A stretch of 64,000 bases of DNA from Polynucleobacter sp. HIN7 (lineage in GTDB: Bacteria; Pseudomonadota; Gammaproteobacteria; Burkholderiales; Burkholderiaceae), in NCBI RefSeq assembly GCF_030297595.1, contig NZ_AP028138.1:1612001-1676000 (forward strand). Direction: 5' to 3'. A model generated the notes under the pieces. The model made no database searches, was not told the DNA's origin, and saw nothing but the letters and a program-made list of their open reading frames with translations. This document shows, one piece after another, positions 29,947-41,823 of the stretch (within the stretch, counting starts at the first letter, position 1; the number at the start of each line of letters is the position of its first letter). Position numbers and translations under genes: made by a program.

Positions 29947-32900
29947 TACACTAATACCCTTTCAATTCCGCCTTGGTTGGCCTTAGTTACGTAGCTTTCA
30001 AGCCAATTGTCACCCAATAAATGCTTGGCCATTTCAACCACAATGTAATCCGCCTTGGTCTCGCTATCGCCATCAAAACGCGATAAGCCTTGTAAGCACG
30101 ATGGGCAACTGGTTAATACTTTAACTTCACCAGCAAAGTCTTTCCTTAGTTCGGTCGCACCCTTTTCCATTTCAATTTGCTTGCGATAACGCACTTGAGT
30201 TGAAATATCTGGCCGAGTAATTGCTAGCGTACCGGACTCACCACAGCAACGCTCGTTCTTCACAATTGCCGTGCCATCCTCAAGTGTAATCAGCTCATTG
30301 ACTGTCTTCAAAGGATCCTGAAGCTTCATAGGGGTGTGGCATGGATCGTGATACATATAGCGAACTCCCTCAACACCCTCAAGTCTTAGCCCTTTCTCGA
30401 GCAGGTACTCATGAATATCAATAATTCGACAACCTGGGAAGATTTGATCAAACTGATAGTCTGCCAGTTGATCGTAACAGGTACCACAGGAGACCACGAC
30501 TGTTTTGATATCGAGATAGTTCAAGGTATTAGCCACCCGATGAAATAGCACTCGATTATCCGTAATCATTTTCTCGGCTTTATCAAAGTCGCCGTTTCCC
30601 TTTTGCGGATAACCGCAGCACAAATACCCAGGGGGTAGTACGGTTTGCACACCAACGTGCCAAAGCATTGCCTGAGTCGCCAATCCCACTTGTGAAAATA
30701 GTCGCTCCGAACCGCATCCTGGGAAATAGAAAACCGCTTCCGTATCAACACTCGTCTCCAAAGGATTACGAATAATCGGTACATAGTCCGCGTTTTCAAT
30801 ATCCAAAAGTGCGCGGGCAGTCTTTTTGGGTAAATTGCCGGGCATCTTCTTATTCACAAAATAAATCACCTGCTCTTTCAAAGCAGGCTTACCAACTGTC
30901 GCAGGTGGTGATTGTGTTTGCTGAACGGCCCATTTTTTGAATAATTGATGGGCAAAGCGCTGCAAGCCATAACCCCATTCAATCATCACCTTACGACTCA
31001 TTCGGATGGTTTCGGGATTAGTTGCATTGAGGAATAACATCGATGCGCTAGTACCTGGATTAAAGCGGCGCTGCCCCATCTTACGTAACAAATTACGCAT
31101 ATTCATGGTGACATCACCAAAATCGATTTTGACTGGGCATGGCGTATAGCACTTATGACAAACTGTGCAGTGCGCAGCAACATCGTCAAACATTTCCCAA
31201 TGCCGAATCGATACCCCGCGGCGGGTTTGCTCTTCATATAAAAATGCTTCGATTAATAATGAAGTGGCAAGAATTTTGTCTCTGGGGCTATACAACAAAT
31301 TTGCTCGAGGCACATGAGTTGCACAGACTGGCTTGCACTTTCCACACCGCAAACAATCTTTTACGCTGTCAGCAATCGCTCCGATATCGCTTTGTTGCAT
31401 GATGATCGATTCGTGACCCATGAGTCCAAAGCTTGGGGTATATGCCATTTGTAGATTGGCATTTGGCATTAGCTTGCCTTTATTAAAGTGGTTGTTTGGA
31501 TCCACTCGATTTTTATAAGAACGAAATTCTTTGAGTTCCTCGTCCGTGAGGTACTCTAATTTTGTAATACCAATGCCATGCTCACCCGAAATCACGCCGT
31601 CCAAGGAGCGTGCCAAAACCATAATGCGATCAACTGCACGGTGGGCATCTTGCAACATCTCATAATCGTCCGAGTTCACCGGAATATTGGTGTGAACATT
31701 GCCGTCTCCAGCATGCATATGTAAGGCAACAAATACGCGTTTGCGTAATATCTTCTGATGAATTGATTTAATTTCTTTTAATACCAAATCAAAGGTGGAG
31801 CCACCAAAGATGACTTGCAGTGGGGCAAGTAATTCGTTTTTCCATGAAGCGCGCAGGGTCCCATCTTGCAACTGTGGGAAAAACTGATCTATTTTCTCTA
31901 ACCACTCTGCCCAGCGAGTCCTTACTTCACGTAGTAGTGTCTGGGCCTGAATGACGCGATCGCCCACCATTTCTGCTCGTGAAATATCCTCAATCTCGTC
32001 ATTTGCACGAATCGGAAGTGTTGCTTGATTGATATATTGCTCGAGGGCATCAAGTAACTGAATTTTATTTTTAAGCGATAGCTCGATGTTAATTTGATCA
32101 ATTCCATCGGTGTACTCGCCCATTCGCTCGAGCGGAATCACCACATCCTCATTAATCTTGAATGCATTGGTATGCTTTGCAATCGCCGCCGTTCTCGCTC
32201 GATCCAACCAAAACTTCTTACGCGCTTCAGCGCTCACTGCTACAAAGCCTTCGCCTACACGCCGATTGGCCATACGCACCACTTCGCTAGTCGCAGCAGC
32301 AACGGCCTCCTCATCCTCTCCAGCGATATCACCGATGAGTACCATTTTGGGCAAACCGTTGCGTTTGGATTTTGTGGAGTACCCCACCGCTTTTAAATAG
32401 CGGTCATCGAGGTGCTCGAGTCCCGCCAATAGGGGTCCACCTTTTTTACTTAAATCATCCAAATACGCTTTGATCTCAACAATGCTTGGAATGGCTTCAC
32501 GTGCCTGGCCAAAAAACTCCAAACAAACGGTACGCATATGCTTTGGCATGCGATGCAAAATCCAGATGGCACTCGTAATCAGACCATCGCAACCTTCTTT
32601 TTGAATACCCGGTAAGCCGGATAAAAATTTATCCGTCACATCTTTACCCAAACCTGCTTTCCTAAATTTAGCGCCCTCGATTTCTAAAACCTCGGAACGT
32701 AAAACCTTGGCTTGAGGTGTCGCCTTGCCATCCGACCAGATCAAACGAAACCGAGCAACGCCTTGATCATGAATCTTGCCAAGGTTATGGTCGAGCCGCT
32801 CAATATCGAGCCAATTTCCATCGGGATCCACCATGCGCCAACTAGCCAGATTATCCAAAGCGGTTCCCCATAAAACTGCTTTCTTACCGCCTGCGTTCAT

Positions 32901-33782
32901 GGCGATATTTCCGCCAATGCAGCTGGCATCTGCTGAGGTTGGATCGACAGCAAAAACGAGTCCTTGTTTTTCTGCGGCATCTGCTACACGACGGGTCACC
33001 ACGCCCGCCCCAGAGAAAATCGTAGGTACCGGAGTACTTAGGCCAGGCAATACAGAATGTACGACCGCTCCAAGATCAATTAACTTTTCTGTATTAATCA
33101 CCGCCGACATTGCCACCATTGGGATGGCGCCACCGGTATAACCCGTACCACCTCCGCGCGGAACAATGGTCAGTCCTAACTCAATACATGCTCTGACCAA
33201 GTTTGGAATTTCTGCTTCGGTATCTGGCTTGAGAACAACAAATGGATACTCGATTCGCCAATCGGTTGCATCGGTAACGTGCGCAACGCGTGACATTCCG
33301 TCAAATGCGATATTGTCAACATGCGTAAATTTGCTAAATTCCTTCTTGGCCCGCTTGCGCAATTGCGATACGGTTTGAAAGTTATTCGCAAAGGATTCCA
33401 CTGCGGTGCGAGCGGCTAATATCAATTCGTTAACTTGCTCAGCAAAATCTCCCGAGATCCGTTTTTCAACCTCACCCAAACGATGCCACAAGGCTTGAAT
33501 GAGTGCCTCGCGACGTTTGGGGTTATCCAATAAGTCATCTTGTAAGTAAGGATTGCGCTCGACAACCCAAATATCGCCCAACACCTCAAACAGCATCCTG
33601 GCAGAGCGGCCTGTACGTCGCACACTCCGTAACTGCTCCAAAATTTCCCATGCCTTGACACCCAAGAGACGAATAACAATCTCTCGATCGGAAAATGAGG
33701 TGTAGTTATACGGAATCTCACGAAGACGATGGGATTGCGTATCGATCTCAGACAAGCTATCTAAGGAGATAGGTGCGTTCAT
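29946..33782 (-). CDS. Large FAD-linked oxidase/Fe-S dehydrogenase (DUF3683, D-lactate dehydrogenase-like)
   Basis: 1278 residues joining several modules: an N-terminal DUF3683 region (about 1-165), a PCMH-type FAD domain (about 170-420, [16 protein letters not shown]), an FAD-oxidase C-terminal domain (to about 770, ending near [14 protein letters not shown]), two 4Fe-4S motifs ([16 protein letters not shown] and [15 protein letters not shown]), and two CCG repeats (CCGYPQKG and CCGESG). The build resembles respiratory 2-hydroxyacid dehydrogenases such as GlcD plus GlcF in one chain. The substrate is unknown; D-lactate is a family-based guess. Confidence 0.85.
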   Translation of the reverse strand: MNAPISLDSLSEIDTQSHRLREIPYNYTSFSDREIVIRLLGVKAWEILEQLRSVRRTGRSARMLFEVLGDIWVVERNPYLQDDLLDNPKRREALIQALWHRLGEVEKRISGDFAEQVNELILAARTAVESFANNFQTVSQLRKRAKKEFSKFTHVDNIAFDGMSRVAHVTDATDWRIEYPFVVLKPDTEAEIPNLVRACIELGLTIVPRGGGTGYTGGAIPMVAMSAVINTEKLIDLGAVVHSVLPGLSTPVPTIFSGAGVVTRRVADAAEKQGLVFAVDPTSADASCIGGNIAMNAGGKKAVLWGTALDNLASWRMVDPDGNWLDIERLDHNLGKIHDQGVARFRLIWSDGKATPQAKVLRSEVLEIEGAKFRKAGLGKDVTDKFLSGLPGIQKEGCDGLITSAIWILHRMPKHMRTVCLEFFGQAREAIPSIVEIKAYLDDLSKKGGPLLAGLEHLDDRYLKAVGYSTKSKRNGLPKMVLIGDIAGEDEEAVAAATSEVVRMANRRVGEGFVAVSAEARKKFWLDRARTAAIAKHTNAFKINEDVVIPLERMGEYTDGIDQINIELSLKNKIQLLDALEQYINQATLPIRANDEIEDISRAEMVGDRVIQAQTLLREVRTRWAEWLEKIDQFFPQLQDGTLRASWKNELLAPLQVIFGGSTFDLVLKEIKSIHQKILRKRVFVALHMHAGDGNVHTNIPVNSDDYEMLQDAHRAVDRIMVLARSLDGVISGEHGIGITKLEYLTDEELKEFRSYKNRVDPNNHFNKGKLMPNANLQMAYTPSFGLMGHESIIMQQSDIGAIADSVKDCLRCGKCKPVCATHVPRANLLYSPRDKILATSLLIEAFLYEEQTRRGVSIRHWEMFDDVAAHCTVCHKCYTPCPVKIDFGDVTMNMRNLLRKMGQRRFNPGTSASMLFLNATNPETIRMSRKVMIEWGYGLQRFAHQLFKKWAVQQTQSPPATVGKPALKEQVIYFVNKKMPGNLPKKTARALLDIENADYVPIIRNPLETSVDTEAVFYFPGCGSERLFSQVGLATQAMLWHVGVQTVLPPGYLCCGYPQKGNGDFDKAEKMITDNRVLFHRVANTLNYLDIKTVVVSCGTCYDQLADYQFDQIFPGCRIIDIHEYLLEKGLRLEGVEGVRYMYHDPCHTPMKLQDPLKTVNELITLEDGTAIVKNERCCGESGTLAITRPDISTQVRYRKQIEMEKGATELRKDFAGEVKVLTSCPSCLQGLSRFDGDSETKADYIVVEMAKHLLGDNWLESYVTKANQGGIERVLV

Positions 33783-33798
33783 GGTGGCCAGTCGATTA

Positions 33799-33820
33799 AA
33801 GCTCTATTTTAGATGAGCTT
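33799..33820. promoter_or_regulatory. Inverted repeat around the -10 of the large dehydrogenase gene
   Basis: AAGCTC (33799-33804) and GAGCTT (33815-33820) flank a 10-bp spacer that contains TAAAAT on the minus strand (33811-33806), 23 bp before the dehydrogenase start codon. A perfect 6-bp repeat enclosing a -10-like box could be a repressor operator. No -35 of quality is seen. Confidence 0.35.
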
Positions 33821-33901
33821 GATCATTCCCGTTGCCAATCAATTTGGCACAATACTGAATTAATTTAAGGACTTATGTGCCAAGCATGGTACGCTTTCGT
33901 G

Positions 33902-35422
33902 ATGAAAAATGATTATTTAAGCCGAATTGAGAACGCCAAGGTCTACGATGTTGCACGCAAAACAGAATTAGAGAAGGCTCGGGATCTAAGCGCACGCTTT
34001 CAAAACACGATTCTTTTAAAGCGCGAAGACAGTCAACCGGTCTTCTCATTTAAGTTGCGCGGTGCATATAACAAAATGGCCGGATTGAGCCCGGCGGCTC
34101 TTAAAAAGGGGGTGATTGCCGCCTCTGCCGGCAATCATGCGCAAGGTGTTGCACTGTCTGCCGCCAAACTCAAATGCAAGGCGGTGATCGTGATGCCAAT
34201 CACTACCCCTCAAGTCAAAATTGATGCAGTGAAGGCTCACGGTGGCAAGTGGGTGGAACTGGTCTTGACCGGTGATTCTTACAGCGATGCCTATCAAGAA
34301 GCTCAACTGCTTCAGAAAAAGAAGGGGTACACCTTTATCCACCCTTTTGATGATCCAGACGTCATTGCTGGTCAAGGCACGATTGCTAAAGAAATCCTCG
34401 ATCAACACCCTGATCCAATTGATGCCATTTTTGTGGCAATTGGCGGAGGAGGCCTAATCTCAGGAATCGGCGCCTACATCAAATCAGTTAGGCCAAAGAT
34501 CAAAGTAATTGGTGTGCAAACGGTTGACTCAGATGCGATGAAACAGTCTTTACAACTAGGTAAGCGCGTTGAACTGAAGGAAGTTGGTCTGTTCTCAGAT
34601 GGCACCGCGGTCAAGCAGGTGGGCAAGGAGACCTTTAAGATCTGCCAACAGGTAGTTGACGACATTGTCTTAGTCGATACCGATGAAATCTGTGCTGCGA
34701 TCAACGATGTCTTTACTGATACGCGCAGTATTTTGGAGCCCGCAGGCGCACTCGCTATCGCTGGTTTAAAGAAATATGTTGAGAAGCATCACCTCAAAAA
34801 GAAAACTCTGGTAGCCATTGCATGTGGTGCCAATATGAATTTCAGTCGTCTACGATTTGTGGCTGAACGTGCCGATGTAGGTGAATTTCGTGAGGCGATC
34901 TTTGCGGTCACCATTCCTGAAGAGCGAGGATCTTTTAAAGCGTTTTGCAAAATGCTTGGTAAACGCAATGTCACTGAATTTAACTACCGCATCGCTCATG
35001 CCGATCAAGCGCATATTTTTGTTGGCATTGGAACCCAACGGGCGGGTGATAACAAAACTATTGCCAGCGCCTTTCGTAAAGCCGGATTTGCAACCATTGA
35101 TCTAAGCCATGATGAGTTGGCCAAAACGCATCTAAGACACATGGTTGGCGGTAGTTCCGCCTTGGCTAAAGATGAACTACTCTACCGCTTTGAATTTCCA
35201 GAACGCCCCGGTGCACTGATGCGCTTTCTGGATAGCCTAGCCCCGAACTGGAATATTAGTTTGTTTCATTACCGTAATCACGGGGCCGATTATGGACAAA
35301 TCTTATTAGGAATCCAGGTACCGAAGAACGAACAGCCGGCCTTTAAACAATTTTTGAAGACTTTAGGCTATCCTCATTGGGATGAAAGCACGAATCCTGC
35401 GTACCGCCTATTTCTAAAATAA
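33902..35422 (+). CDS. ilvA: Threonine dehydratase (biosynthetic, IlvA)
   Basis: 506-residue PLP enzyme converting threonine to 2-oxobutyrate, first step of isoleucine synthesis. K51 in SFKLRGAYNKM binds PLP and IGGGGLISGIGAY is the phosphate loop. Two C-terminal ACT-like domains (about 330-506) give feedback control by isoleucine. I start at ATG 33902 (MKNDYLSRIENAKVYDV), which matches related proteins; an ATG at 33875 has a closer AAGGA and would add nine residues. Confidence 0.93.
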   Translation: MKNDYLSRIENAKVYDVARKTELEKARDLSARFQNTILLKREDSQPVFSFKLRGAYNKMAGLSPAALKKGVIAASAGNHAQGVALSAAKLKCKAVIVMPITTPQVKIDAVKAHGGKWVELVLTGDSYSDAYQEAQLLQKKKGYTFIHPFDDPDVIAGQGTIAKEILDQHPDPIDAIFVAIGGGGLISGIGAYIKSVRPKIKVIGVQTVDSDAMKQSLQLGKRVELKEVGLFSDGTAVKQVGKETFKICQQVVDDIVLVDTDEICAAINDVFTDTRSILEPAGALAIAGLKKYVEKHHLKKKTLVAIACGANMNFSRLRFVAERADVGEFREAIFAVTIPEERGSFKAFCKMLGKRNVTEFNYRIAHADQAHIFVGIGTQRAGDNKTIASAFRKAGFATIDLSHDELAKTHLRHMVGGSSALAKDELLYRFEFPERPGALMRFLDSLAPNWNISLFHYRNHGADYGQILLGIQVPKNEQPAFKQFLKTLGYPHWDESTNPAYRLFLK

Positions 35423-35423
35423 G

Positions 35424-36338
35424 ATGTCCTATACCCTCGCTGGAAAACTAGTCGTTGCCATTTCATCGAGAGCACTCTTTGATTTTGAAGAGGAAAACCG
35501 CCTGTTTGAACAAAGTGATGACAGTGCCTACATGAAATTACAGCTTGAACGCTTAGCGATTCCAGCCCAAGTGGGTGTTGCTTTTCCTCTCGTTAAAAAA
35601 TTACTGCGCTTTAATCAAGATCAGCCGCGTGTCGAAGTTGTGATCCTGTCACGTAACGATCCGGTCAGTGGTTTACGCGTATTTCGTTCTGCCAAACACC
35701 ATGGGCTTAGTATTGAACGCGGGGTCTTTACCCGTGGTAGGCCACCGTATCACTACTTAAAATCGCTGCAAGCCAACCTCTTCTTATCAGCAAATGAAGA
35801 AGATGTACGCGCCACACTCGATGCCGGCTTTCCGGCGGCGCGCGTCTACCCAGAATCCACCAAAATGGCCGAGAACAACCCTAATGAAATCCGTATTGCC
35901 TTTGACGGAGATGCTGTTTTATTTTCAGATGAGGCCGAACAAGTTTTTCAGGATCAAGGTCTACAAGCATTTGTTGATCATGAGAGTCAACGTGCTGCCA
36001 TCCCATTGCCACCCGGTCCCTTTAAGCCCTTGCTTGCCGCCCTTCACCAACTGCAAACCGAAGCTGAACCTAAAAATGAAATGCGCATCCGCACTGCATT
36101 AGTCACAGCCCGCTCGGCACCAGCTCATGAGCGTGCCATTCGCACTTTGATGAACTGGGGAATTGATGTGGATGAGGCGATGTTTCTTGGGGGCCTATCC
36201 AAGCGCGAGTTTCTGAAAGAGTTCGAGCCTGACTTTTTCTTTGATGATCAAACCGGTCATTGCAATGCTGCCTCCAGTGTCGCCCCAACGGGGCATGTAA
36301 TTTCTGGGGTCAGCAATACCAACCGGTCCAAAGCCTAA
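35424..36338 (+). CDS. 5'-nucleotidase (cN-I-like family)
   Basis: 304-residue HAD-superfamily nucleotidase related to cytosolic 5'-nucleotidase IA. Family segments are SRALFDFEEENRLFE at the N-terminus, SRNDPVSGLRVFRSA, FTRGRPPYHYLKS and FDGDAVLFSDEAE with the catalytic aspartates. It would dephosphorylate nucleoside 5'-monophosphates. It starts one base after the ilvA stop, so the two are coupled, and queF follows. Confidence 0.83.
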   Translation: MSYTLAGKLVVAISSRALFDFEEENRLFEQSDDSAYMKLQLERLAIPAQVGVAFPLVKKLLRFNQDQPRVEVVILSRNDPVSGLRVFRSAKHHGLSIERGVFTRGRPPYHYLKSLQANLFLSANEEDVRATLDAGFPAARVYPESTKMAENNPNEIRIAFDGDAVLFSDEAEQVFQDQGLQAFVDHESQRAAIPLPPGPFKPLLAALHQLQTEAEPKNEMRIRTALVTARSAPAHERAIRTLMNWGIDVDEAMFLGGLSKREFLKEFEPDFFFDDQTGHCNAASSVAPTGHVISGVSNTNRSKA

Positions 36339-36346
36339 ATTTTTCT

Positions 36347-37186
36347 ATGTCTAAATTTATTCTCGGTCAGCAAAGTGCTTACCCTAATCAGTATGATCCA
36401 GGTCTGCTCTTTCCCATCCCTCGTGCCGAGAATCGCCAGAAACTAGGCATTGAGGAGGGCTCACCTCTACCGTTTTTAGGAGTTGACCTTTGGAATGCTT
36501 TTGAATTGAGCTGGCTAAACCCCAAAGGCAAACCACAAATCGCATTGGCTGAATTTGCGATTCCTGCAGAGTCGCCATACATGATTGAGTCGAAGTCGTT
36601 CAAACTCTACCTCAATAGCCTCAATCAACATCACTTTGACAATATTGGCGCTGTTCGCGAGTGCTTAAGCCGTGATTTAGCCTTAGCCCTTGGTAGTTCA
36701 TTGCAAATCAAGTTGCTTGACCCATCCCAGATACAAGACCAAAAAAAATACCCATCAATGCAAGAACTAAATGGTCAACTTCTCGATCGCCTTGATATTG
36801 AAGTCAATCAAACACAGATTGCTGACCCGCTACTTCTAAGTGCAGATCAAAACTCAGCCCCTATTACACAAACTCTGGTCTCGCATTTACTGAAATCCAA
36901 TTGCCCGGTTACCGGTCAACCCGATTGGGCCAGTGTACAAATTTATTACCAGGGACGGCCCATCGATGAGGAAGGACTATTACGCTACCTGGTTGGCTTT
37001 CGTCAGCTTGGTGAATTCCACGAACACTGCGTTGAAAAAATCTTTTGCGATGTTAAGGCTCGCTGCCAACCCGAGAAGCTCTCAGTTTATGCGCGCTACA
37101 CCCGGCGGGGTGGTTTAGACATTAATCCGTTTCGGGCGGATTTCAATGCTGCCTGGCCCAACAATATTCGTCACGCCAGGCAGTAA
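36347..37186 (+). CDS. queF: QueF, NADPH-dependent preQ0 reductase
   Basis: 279-residue bimodular reductase converting 7-cyano-7-deazaguanine to preQ1 for queuosine in tRNA. The thioimide-forming Cys is in SNCPVTGQPDWASV with the nearby Asp, and FHEHCVEKIF holds the substrate-binding Glu. The length matches the E. coli-type enzyme. ATG 36347 (MSKFILGQQ) is the sensible start, 8 bp after the nucleotidase stop. It is convergent with ssb, with a 2-bp gap. Confidence 0.94.
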   Translation: MSKFILGQQSAYPNQYDPGLLFPIPRAENRQKLGIEEGSPLPFLGVDLWNAFELSWLNPKGKPQIALAEFAIPAESPYMIESKSFKLYLNSLNQHHFDNIGAVRECLSRDLALALGSSLQIKLLDPSQIQDQKKYPSMQELNGQLLDRLDIEVNQTQIADPLLLSADQNSAPITQTLVSHLLKSNCPVTGQPDWASVQIYYQGRPIDEEGLLRYLVGFRQLGEFHEHCVEKIFCDVKARCQPEKLSVYARYTRRGGLDINPFRADFNAAWPNNIRHARQ

Positions 37187-37188
37187 TA

Positions 37189-37632
37189 CTAGAACGGAAT
37201 ATCGTCATCCATTGCATCAAGTGCATTTGCGCTTGGACTCGATGTGCTCTCAGCAGGCTTAGAACGACCGCTTGATGATTCCTCTCCAGAGCCAGCCATT
37301 CGAGCGCCGAGCATTTGCATGCTGTCAGCAATGATCTCAGTGGAATACTTTTCTTGTCCACTTTGATCCGTCCACTTTCGAGTCCGCAAGCGACCCTCGA
37401 CATAAACCTGTGAACCTTTTTTTAGATATTGACCCGCAATTTCAGCTAACTTACCGAAAAAGGCAATGCGATGCCATTCGGTGTTCTCTTTCATTTCGCC
37501 TGTTTGCTTATCTTTATAGCGATCTGAAGTGGCTACTGAAATATTAGTGACGGCGTCACCGCTGGGCATATACCGTGTTTCTGGGTCACGCCCAACATTA
37601 CCAACGATGATGACTTTATTGACTGAAGCCAT
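37189..37632 (-). CDS. ssb: Single-stranded DNA-binding protein
   Basis: 147 residues. An OB-fold (about 1-112, beginning [18 protein letters not shown]) is followed by a short flexible serine-rich linker and the acidic tip DAMDDDIPF that recruits repair proteins. GGGAGA precedes the ATG. It lies behind an MFS gene and next to uvrA across that gene; the ssb-MFS-uvrA grouping is common in Burkholderiales. Confidence 0.97.
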   Translation of the reverse strand: MASVNKVIIVGNVGRDPETRYMPSGDAVTNISVATSDRYKDKQTGEMKENTEWHRIAFFGKLAEIAGQYLKKGSQVYVEGRLRTRKWTDQSGQEKYSTEIIADSMQMLGARMAGSGEESSSGRSKPAESTSSPSANALDAMDDDIPF

Positions 37633-37673
37633 TTTGTCTCCCGAAGAAAATTAAATAAAAAGTGTGGCTAAAG

Positions 37674-38837
37674 CTACTTTGCGGTTTGCGACGATGGAAT
37701 ATCACGCATTGGCCAAGCAATTATAAGCCAGGCAATGATTAAAACGGTGCCGCCAATGAATACCGAAAGGTTTCCAAAAAGCTGCATCATGAGTCCGCCG
37801 AGCGCTGCGCCAGTAAATAATCCGACAGACTGAGTCGTGTTGTAGATGCCCAAGGCCGCTCCTTTTTCATCTTTGGCCCAACGCGATACCATCGAGGGTT
37901 GCAAGGCTTCAAGTAAATTAAATCCGACAAAGTAAATCAACAGAGCACTGACAATAGTTGTAATGGAATGAGCTTGCAAGAAGATGATTTGTGCAATCAA
38001 AAGGATGACAACGGCTGTTAGCAATACAAGCCGTAATTTCTTTTTCTTTTCTCCATAAATAATCCCTGGCAACATCAAAAAGAATGAAACAACGACCACT
38101 GGAAAGTAAATTTTCCAATGATCATCCAATGGCATACCCGCATCCACGAGTAAGCGCGGCACAACCAGGAACATGGCCACTTGGGTGGCATTGAGAACAA
38201 ACACCCCCACATTGAGCCGGAATAATTCAGGTCTTAGAAAAATTTGCATGAGCGGCTGATGCTCACCCCGAATTTGCTTGGGGGGACTTGGCACCAAGAG
38301 CCAGGCAACCAAAAAGCCAATCAAGCCCAACACTGCTAATAACAAGAACATGCCATCCAGGCCAATCGCTCGATAAATTGGCGTCGCAATCACTAATGAA
38401 AGGGCAAATGAGATACCGATACTTCCACCCACAATCGCCATTGCCGCAGTTCTCACTTGCTCGCGTGTTAAATCCGCCACCCAAGCAGACACTGCGGCAG
38501 AGATTGCTCCTGCTCCCATGAGCCCTCGCCCAATGGCGATCCACAACAAATCATCTCGACTGGCTGCAATCAATGCGCCAGCAATAAATAAACTCAATCC
38601 CCATAAAACAACCGGCTTACGACCCACCCGATCCGAAAGAATTCCTAAGGGAATATGGAAAAAGGCCTGAACAATATTAAAAATCCCAAGGGCCAAACCG
38701 ACCCATAAGGCATTCTCTCCCCCCGGTAAATCCTTGGCATGCAAGGAGAAAACGGGTAACAGCAAGAAAAGTCCCAGCATCCGCAAGCCAAAGATACCGG
38801 CAAGGGCAAGGGTTGAGCGTAGTTCGGAAGAGTTCAT
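37674..38837 (-). CDS. Major facilitator superfamily transporter
   Basis: 387 residues with about 12 hydrophobic segments. The MFS motif between TM2 and TM3 reads GILSDRVGRKPVV. It resembles drug/sugar efflux permeases (YajR/YfcJ-like), but the substrate cannot be told. It is divergent from uvrA over 37 bp and read into ssb. No regulator is nearby. Confidence 0.8.
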   Translation of the reverse strand: MNSSELRSTLALAGIFGLRMLGLFLLLPVFSLHAKDLPGGENALWVGLALGIFNIVQAFFHIPLGILSDRVGRKPVVLWGLSLFIAGALIAASRDDLLWIAIGRGLMGAGAISAAVSAWVADLTREQVRTAAMAIVGGSIGISFALSLVIATPIYRAIGLDGMFLLLAVLGLIGFLVAWLLVPSPPKQIRGEHQPLMQIFLRPELFRLNVGVFVLNATQVAMFLVVPRLLVDAGMPLDDHWKIYFPVVVVSFFLMLPGIIYGEKKKKLRLVLLTAVVILLIAQIIFLQAHSITTIVSALLIYFVGFNLLEALQPSMVSRWAKDEKGAALGIYNTTQSVGLFTGAALGGLMMQLFGNLSVFIGGTVLIIAWLIIAWPMRDIPSSQTAK

Positions 38838-38874
38838 GGGAAAAGGCTATATTAACAAGTTACGCTAAAAAATC

Positions 38875-41787
38875 ATGAATAACGAAATCAAAATCCGTGG
38901 GGCCCGAACCCACAACCTAAAAAATATCAATCTTGATATCCCCCGCGAAAAGCTGGTGGTGTTGACCGGCTTATCCGGTTCTGGCAAAAGCTCTTTGGCT
39001 TTCGATACGCTCTATGCCGAAGGACAGCGTCGCTATGTTGAATCACTCTCGGCCTATGCGCGCCAATTTCTGCAGTTAATGGAAAAACCCGACGTGGATG
39101 TGATTGAGGGTTTATCACCCGCAATCTCCATCGAGCAAAAGGCAACTAGCCATAATCCGCGCTCAACCGTTGGTACTGTCACCGAGATTCATGATTATTT
39201 GCGTCTACTCTTCGCACGGGCGGGCACCCCCTACTGCCCAGATCATGCTCTACCTCTTGAAGCACAGAGCGTCTCGCAAATGGTTGATACGGTGATGGCA
39301 ATGCCAGCTGATGCCAAACTCATGATCTTGGCTCCTGTGGTGAGTGAACGCAAAGGTGAGTTCGTTGACTTATTTGAAAATCTCCAAGCTCAGGGGTTTG
39401 TGCGTTTTCGCATTCGCTCTGGCGGTGGCACGAGTAACGCCGCCAAAGCCGAGATCGTTGAAGCTGATCGTCTGCCGCAACTCAAGAAAAATGATAAGCA
39501 TTCGATTGAAGTGGTGGTTGATCGAATTCGCGTCAAAGAGGATATTCAACAACGGCTTGCGGAGTCCTTTGAAACTGCCCTACGACTCGCCGATGGCAAG
39601 GCCATGGTAGTCAATATGGACACTGGGGAAGAAACCATCTTTTCTAGCAAATTTGCTTGCCCCATTTGCTCCTACTCATTACAAGAACTTGAACCCCGTC
39701 TGTTTTCGTTTAATAACCCGATGGGCGCCTGCCCCAGCTGCGATGGACTTGGTCACATCTCCTTTTTTGATCCCAAGCGGGTCGTGGCACACCCTGACTT
39801 GTCACTCGCAGCAGGAGCCATCAAGGGTTGGGATCGCCGCAACCAGTTTTACTTCAAGCTCTTGCAAACCTTAGCGAAGTTTGGCGGCTTTGATCTTGAA
39901 AAGCCTTTTGAGAAATTACCCAAAAAAGCCCAGGACCTGATCCTCTACGGATCCGGGGATACAACCATTCCATTTGAGTACCTGAATGAAAAGGGTCGCT
40001 CGGTTGTGCGCGAACATGCCTTTGAGGGAATCCTTGCTAATTTTGAGCGGCGCTATCGAGAAACTGATTCGTCGGCTGTTCGAGAAGAATTAGCACGCTA
40101 TCAAAATATTCGTGCTTGTCCAGATTGCGGCGGTACCCGTTTACGCAAGGAGGCGCGCTTTGTCAAAGTGGGCGATGGTCAGCAAGCGCGCGCCATTTAT
40201 GAAATCAGTGCCCTACCTTTGCGTGAAGCTCAAGACTATTTCAATACCATCCAATTAAAGGGTGCTAAACGCGAAATTGCTGACAAAATCATTAAAGAGA
40301 TCGCCTCGCGTTTACGCTTTTTAAATGACGTGGGTCTGGATTACTTATCTTTAGAACGAAGCGCCGATACCCTTTCGGGTGGCGAAGCACAACGAATCCG
40401 GCTTGCCTCACAAATTGGCTCTGGACTCACAGGCGTGATGTATGTACTCGATGAACCTTCAATTGGTTTGCATCAACGCGATAACGATCGCTTAATTGCA
40501 ACCCTCAAACACCTGCGCGATCTTGGTAACAGCGTATTGGTTGTAGAGCACGACGAGGACATGATACGGGCCTCAGACTATGTTATCGATATTGGACCTG
40601 GGGCGGGCGTACATGGTGGAAAAATTGTTGCCACTGGAACGCCAAGCGAAGTCGAACATCATCCTAATTCATTAACAGGTGCCTACTTATCTGGCCAAGA
40701 AAATATTGCAGTTCCCCAAAAACGTACCGAACATGATGGGCGCTTTTTAAGCATCATCGGTGCGAGTGGTAATAATTTGCAAAAAGTGGATGCACACATC
40801 CCCGTCGGCTTATTGACGTGTGTCACTGGCGTATCTGGCTCTGGTAAGTCAACTTTAATTAACGACACCTTGCATCATGCGGTTGCCCAACACCTTTATG
40901 GCTCGAGCGCTGAACCAGCTGAACATGATCATATCGAAGGTATTGAACACTTTGACAAAGTGATTAATGTGGATCAATCGCCGATTGGCCGCACACCACG
41001 CTCGAATCCCGCAACCTATACGGGCCTATTTACTCCGATCCGAGAACTCTTTGCTGGGGTCCCAGCTGCTCGTGAACGGGGATATGAAGCAGGTCGATTC
41101 TCCTTTAATGTCAAAGGTGGCCGCTGCGAAACCTGTGAGGGTGACGGCGTTCTCAAGGTCGAAATGCATTTCTTGCCCGATGTCTATGTACCTTGCGATG
41201 TGTGTCATGGCAAGCGCTATAACCGTGAGACCTTGGATATTCGCTATAAAGGCAAGAATATTCATGAAGTTCTGTCTATGACGGTAGAGCAAGCCCATGA
41301 ATTCTTTGAAGCCGTTCCGGTAGTTAAACGAAAACTTAAGACCTTGCTCGATGTTGGTTTAGGGTATGTCTGCCTGGGCCAAAGTGCCACCACCCTTTCG
41401 GGGGGCGAGGCGCAGCGTGTCAAGCTCTCGCTAGAACTCTCCAAGCGGGATACGGGACGGACCCTTTACATCCTTGATGAACCAACCACGGGATTGCATT
41501 TTCATGACATCAAACTATTGCTTGAGGTGATTCATACCCTGAAAAAGCAAGGGAACACCGTGGTGATCATTGAGCACAATCTGGATGTGATCAAAACCGC
41601 TGACTGGTTAATTGATCTTGGGCCGAATGGGGGCGCTGGCGGTGGTCAAATTATTGCCACCGGTACTCCCGAAGAGGTCGCAAATCACCCTGCTAGCTTT
41701 ACCGGAAAATACTTAAAGCCCCTCCTTAAAAAGCAGGCCAATCCTAGCCCCATCAAGAAAAAAGATCTCGAAAAACTTGGGCTTTAA
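38875..41787 (+). CDS. uvrA: UvrA, excision nuclease damage-recognition ATPase
   Basis: 970-residue ABC-type ATPase starting nucleotide excision repair. Two ATP sites are seen: Walker [16 protein letters not shown] with signature [14 protein letters not shown], and [15 protein letters not shown] with [14 protein letters not shown]. Zinc-module cysteines occur in CPICSYS...CPSCDGLG and CETCEGDG...[10 protein letters not shown]. The 37-bp upstream gap holds TATATT but no LexA-type box and no Shine-Dalgarno. Confidence 0.97.
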   Translation: MNNEIKIRGARTHNLKNINLDIPREKLVVLTGLSGSGKSSLAFDTLYAEGQRRYVESLSAYARQFLQLMEKPDVDVIEGLSPAISIEQKATSHNPRSTVGTVTEIHDYLRLLFARAGTPYCPDHALPLEAQSVSQMVDTVMAMPADAKLMILAPVVSERKGEFVDLFENLQAQGFVRFRIRSGGGTSNAAKAEIVEADRLPQLKKNDKHSIEVVVDRIRVKEDIQQRLAESFETALRLADGKAMVVNMDTGEETIFSSKFACPICSYSLQELEPRLFSFNNPMGACPSCDGLGHISFFDPKRVVAHPDLSLAAGAIKGWDRRNQFYFKLLQTLAKFGGFDLEKPFEKLPKKAQDLILYGSGDTTIPFEYLNEKGRSVVREHAFEGILANFERRYRETDSSAVREELARYQNIRACPDCGGTRLRKEARFVKVGDGQQARAIYEISALPLREAQDYFNTIQLKGAKREIADKIIKEIASRLRFLNDVGLDYLSLERSADTLSGGEAQRIRLASQIGSGLTGVMYVLDEPSIGLHQRDNDRLIATLKHLRDLGNSVLVVEHDEDMIRASDYVIDIGPGAGVHGGKIVATGTPSEVEHHPNSLTGAYLSGQENIAVPQKRTEHDGRFLSIIGASGNNLQKVDAHIPVGLLTCVTGVSGSGKSTLINDTLHHAVAQHLYGSSAEPAEHDHIEGIEHFDKVINVDQSPIGRTPRSNPATYTGLFTPIRELFAGVPAARERGYEAGRFSFNVKGGRCETCEGDGVLKVEMHFLPDVYVPCDVCHGKRYNRETLDIRYKGKNIHEVLSMTVEQAHEFFEAVPVVKRKLKTLLDVGLGYVCLGQSATTLSGGEAQRVKLSLELSKRDTGRTLYILDEPTTGLHFHDIKLLLEVIHTLKKQGNTVVIIEHNLDVIKTADWLIDLGPNGGAGGGQIIATGTPEEVANHPASFTGKYLKPLLKKQANPSPIKKKDLEKLGL

Positions 41788-41810
41788 ATCCCACACGGGG
41801 GTAGTCAGCA

Positions 41811-41816
41811 TATACT
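41811..41816 (+). promoter_or_regulatory. -10-like TATACT just before kdsD
   Basis: TATACT (five of six consensus bases) ends 7 nt before the kdsD ATG and there is no Shine-Dalgarno, so a transcript would start at or next to the A of ATG. The -35 region is poor. It belongs to a set of similar arrangements in this window. Confidence 0.4.
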
Positions 41817-41823
41817 TATCCCC

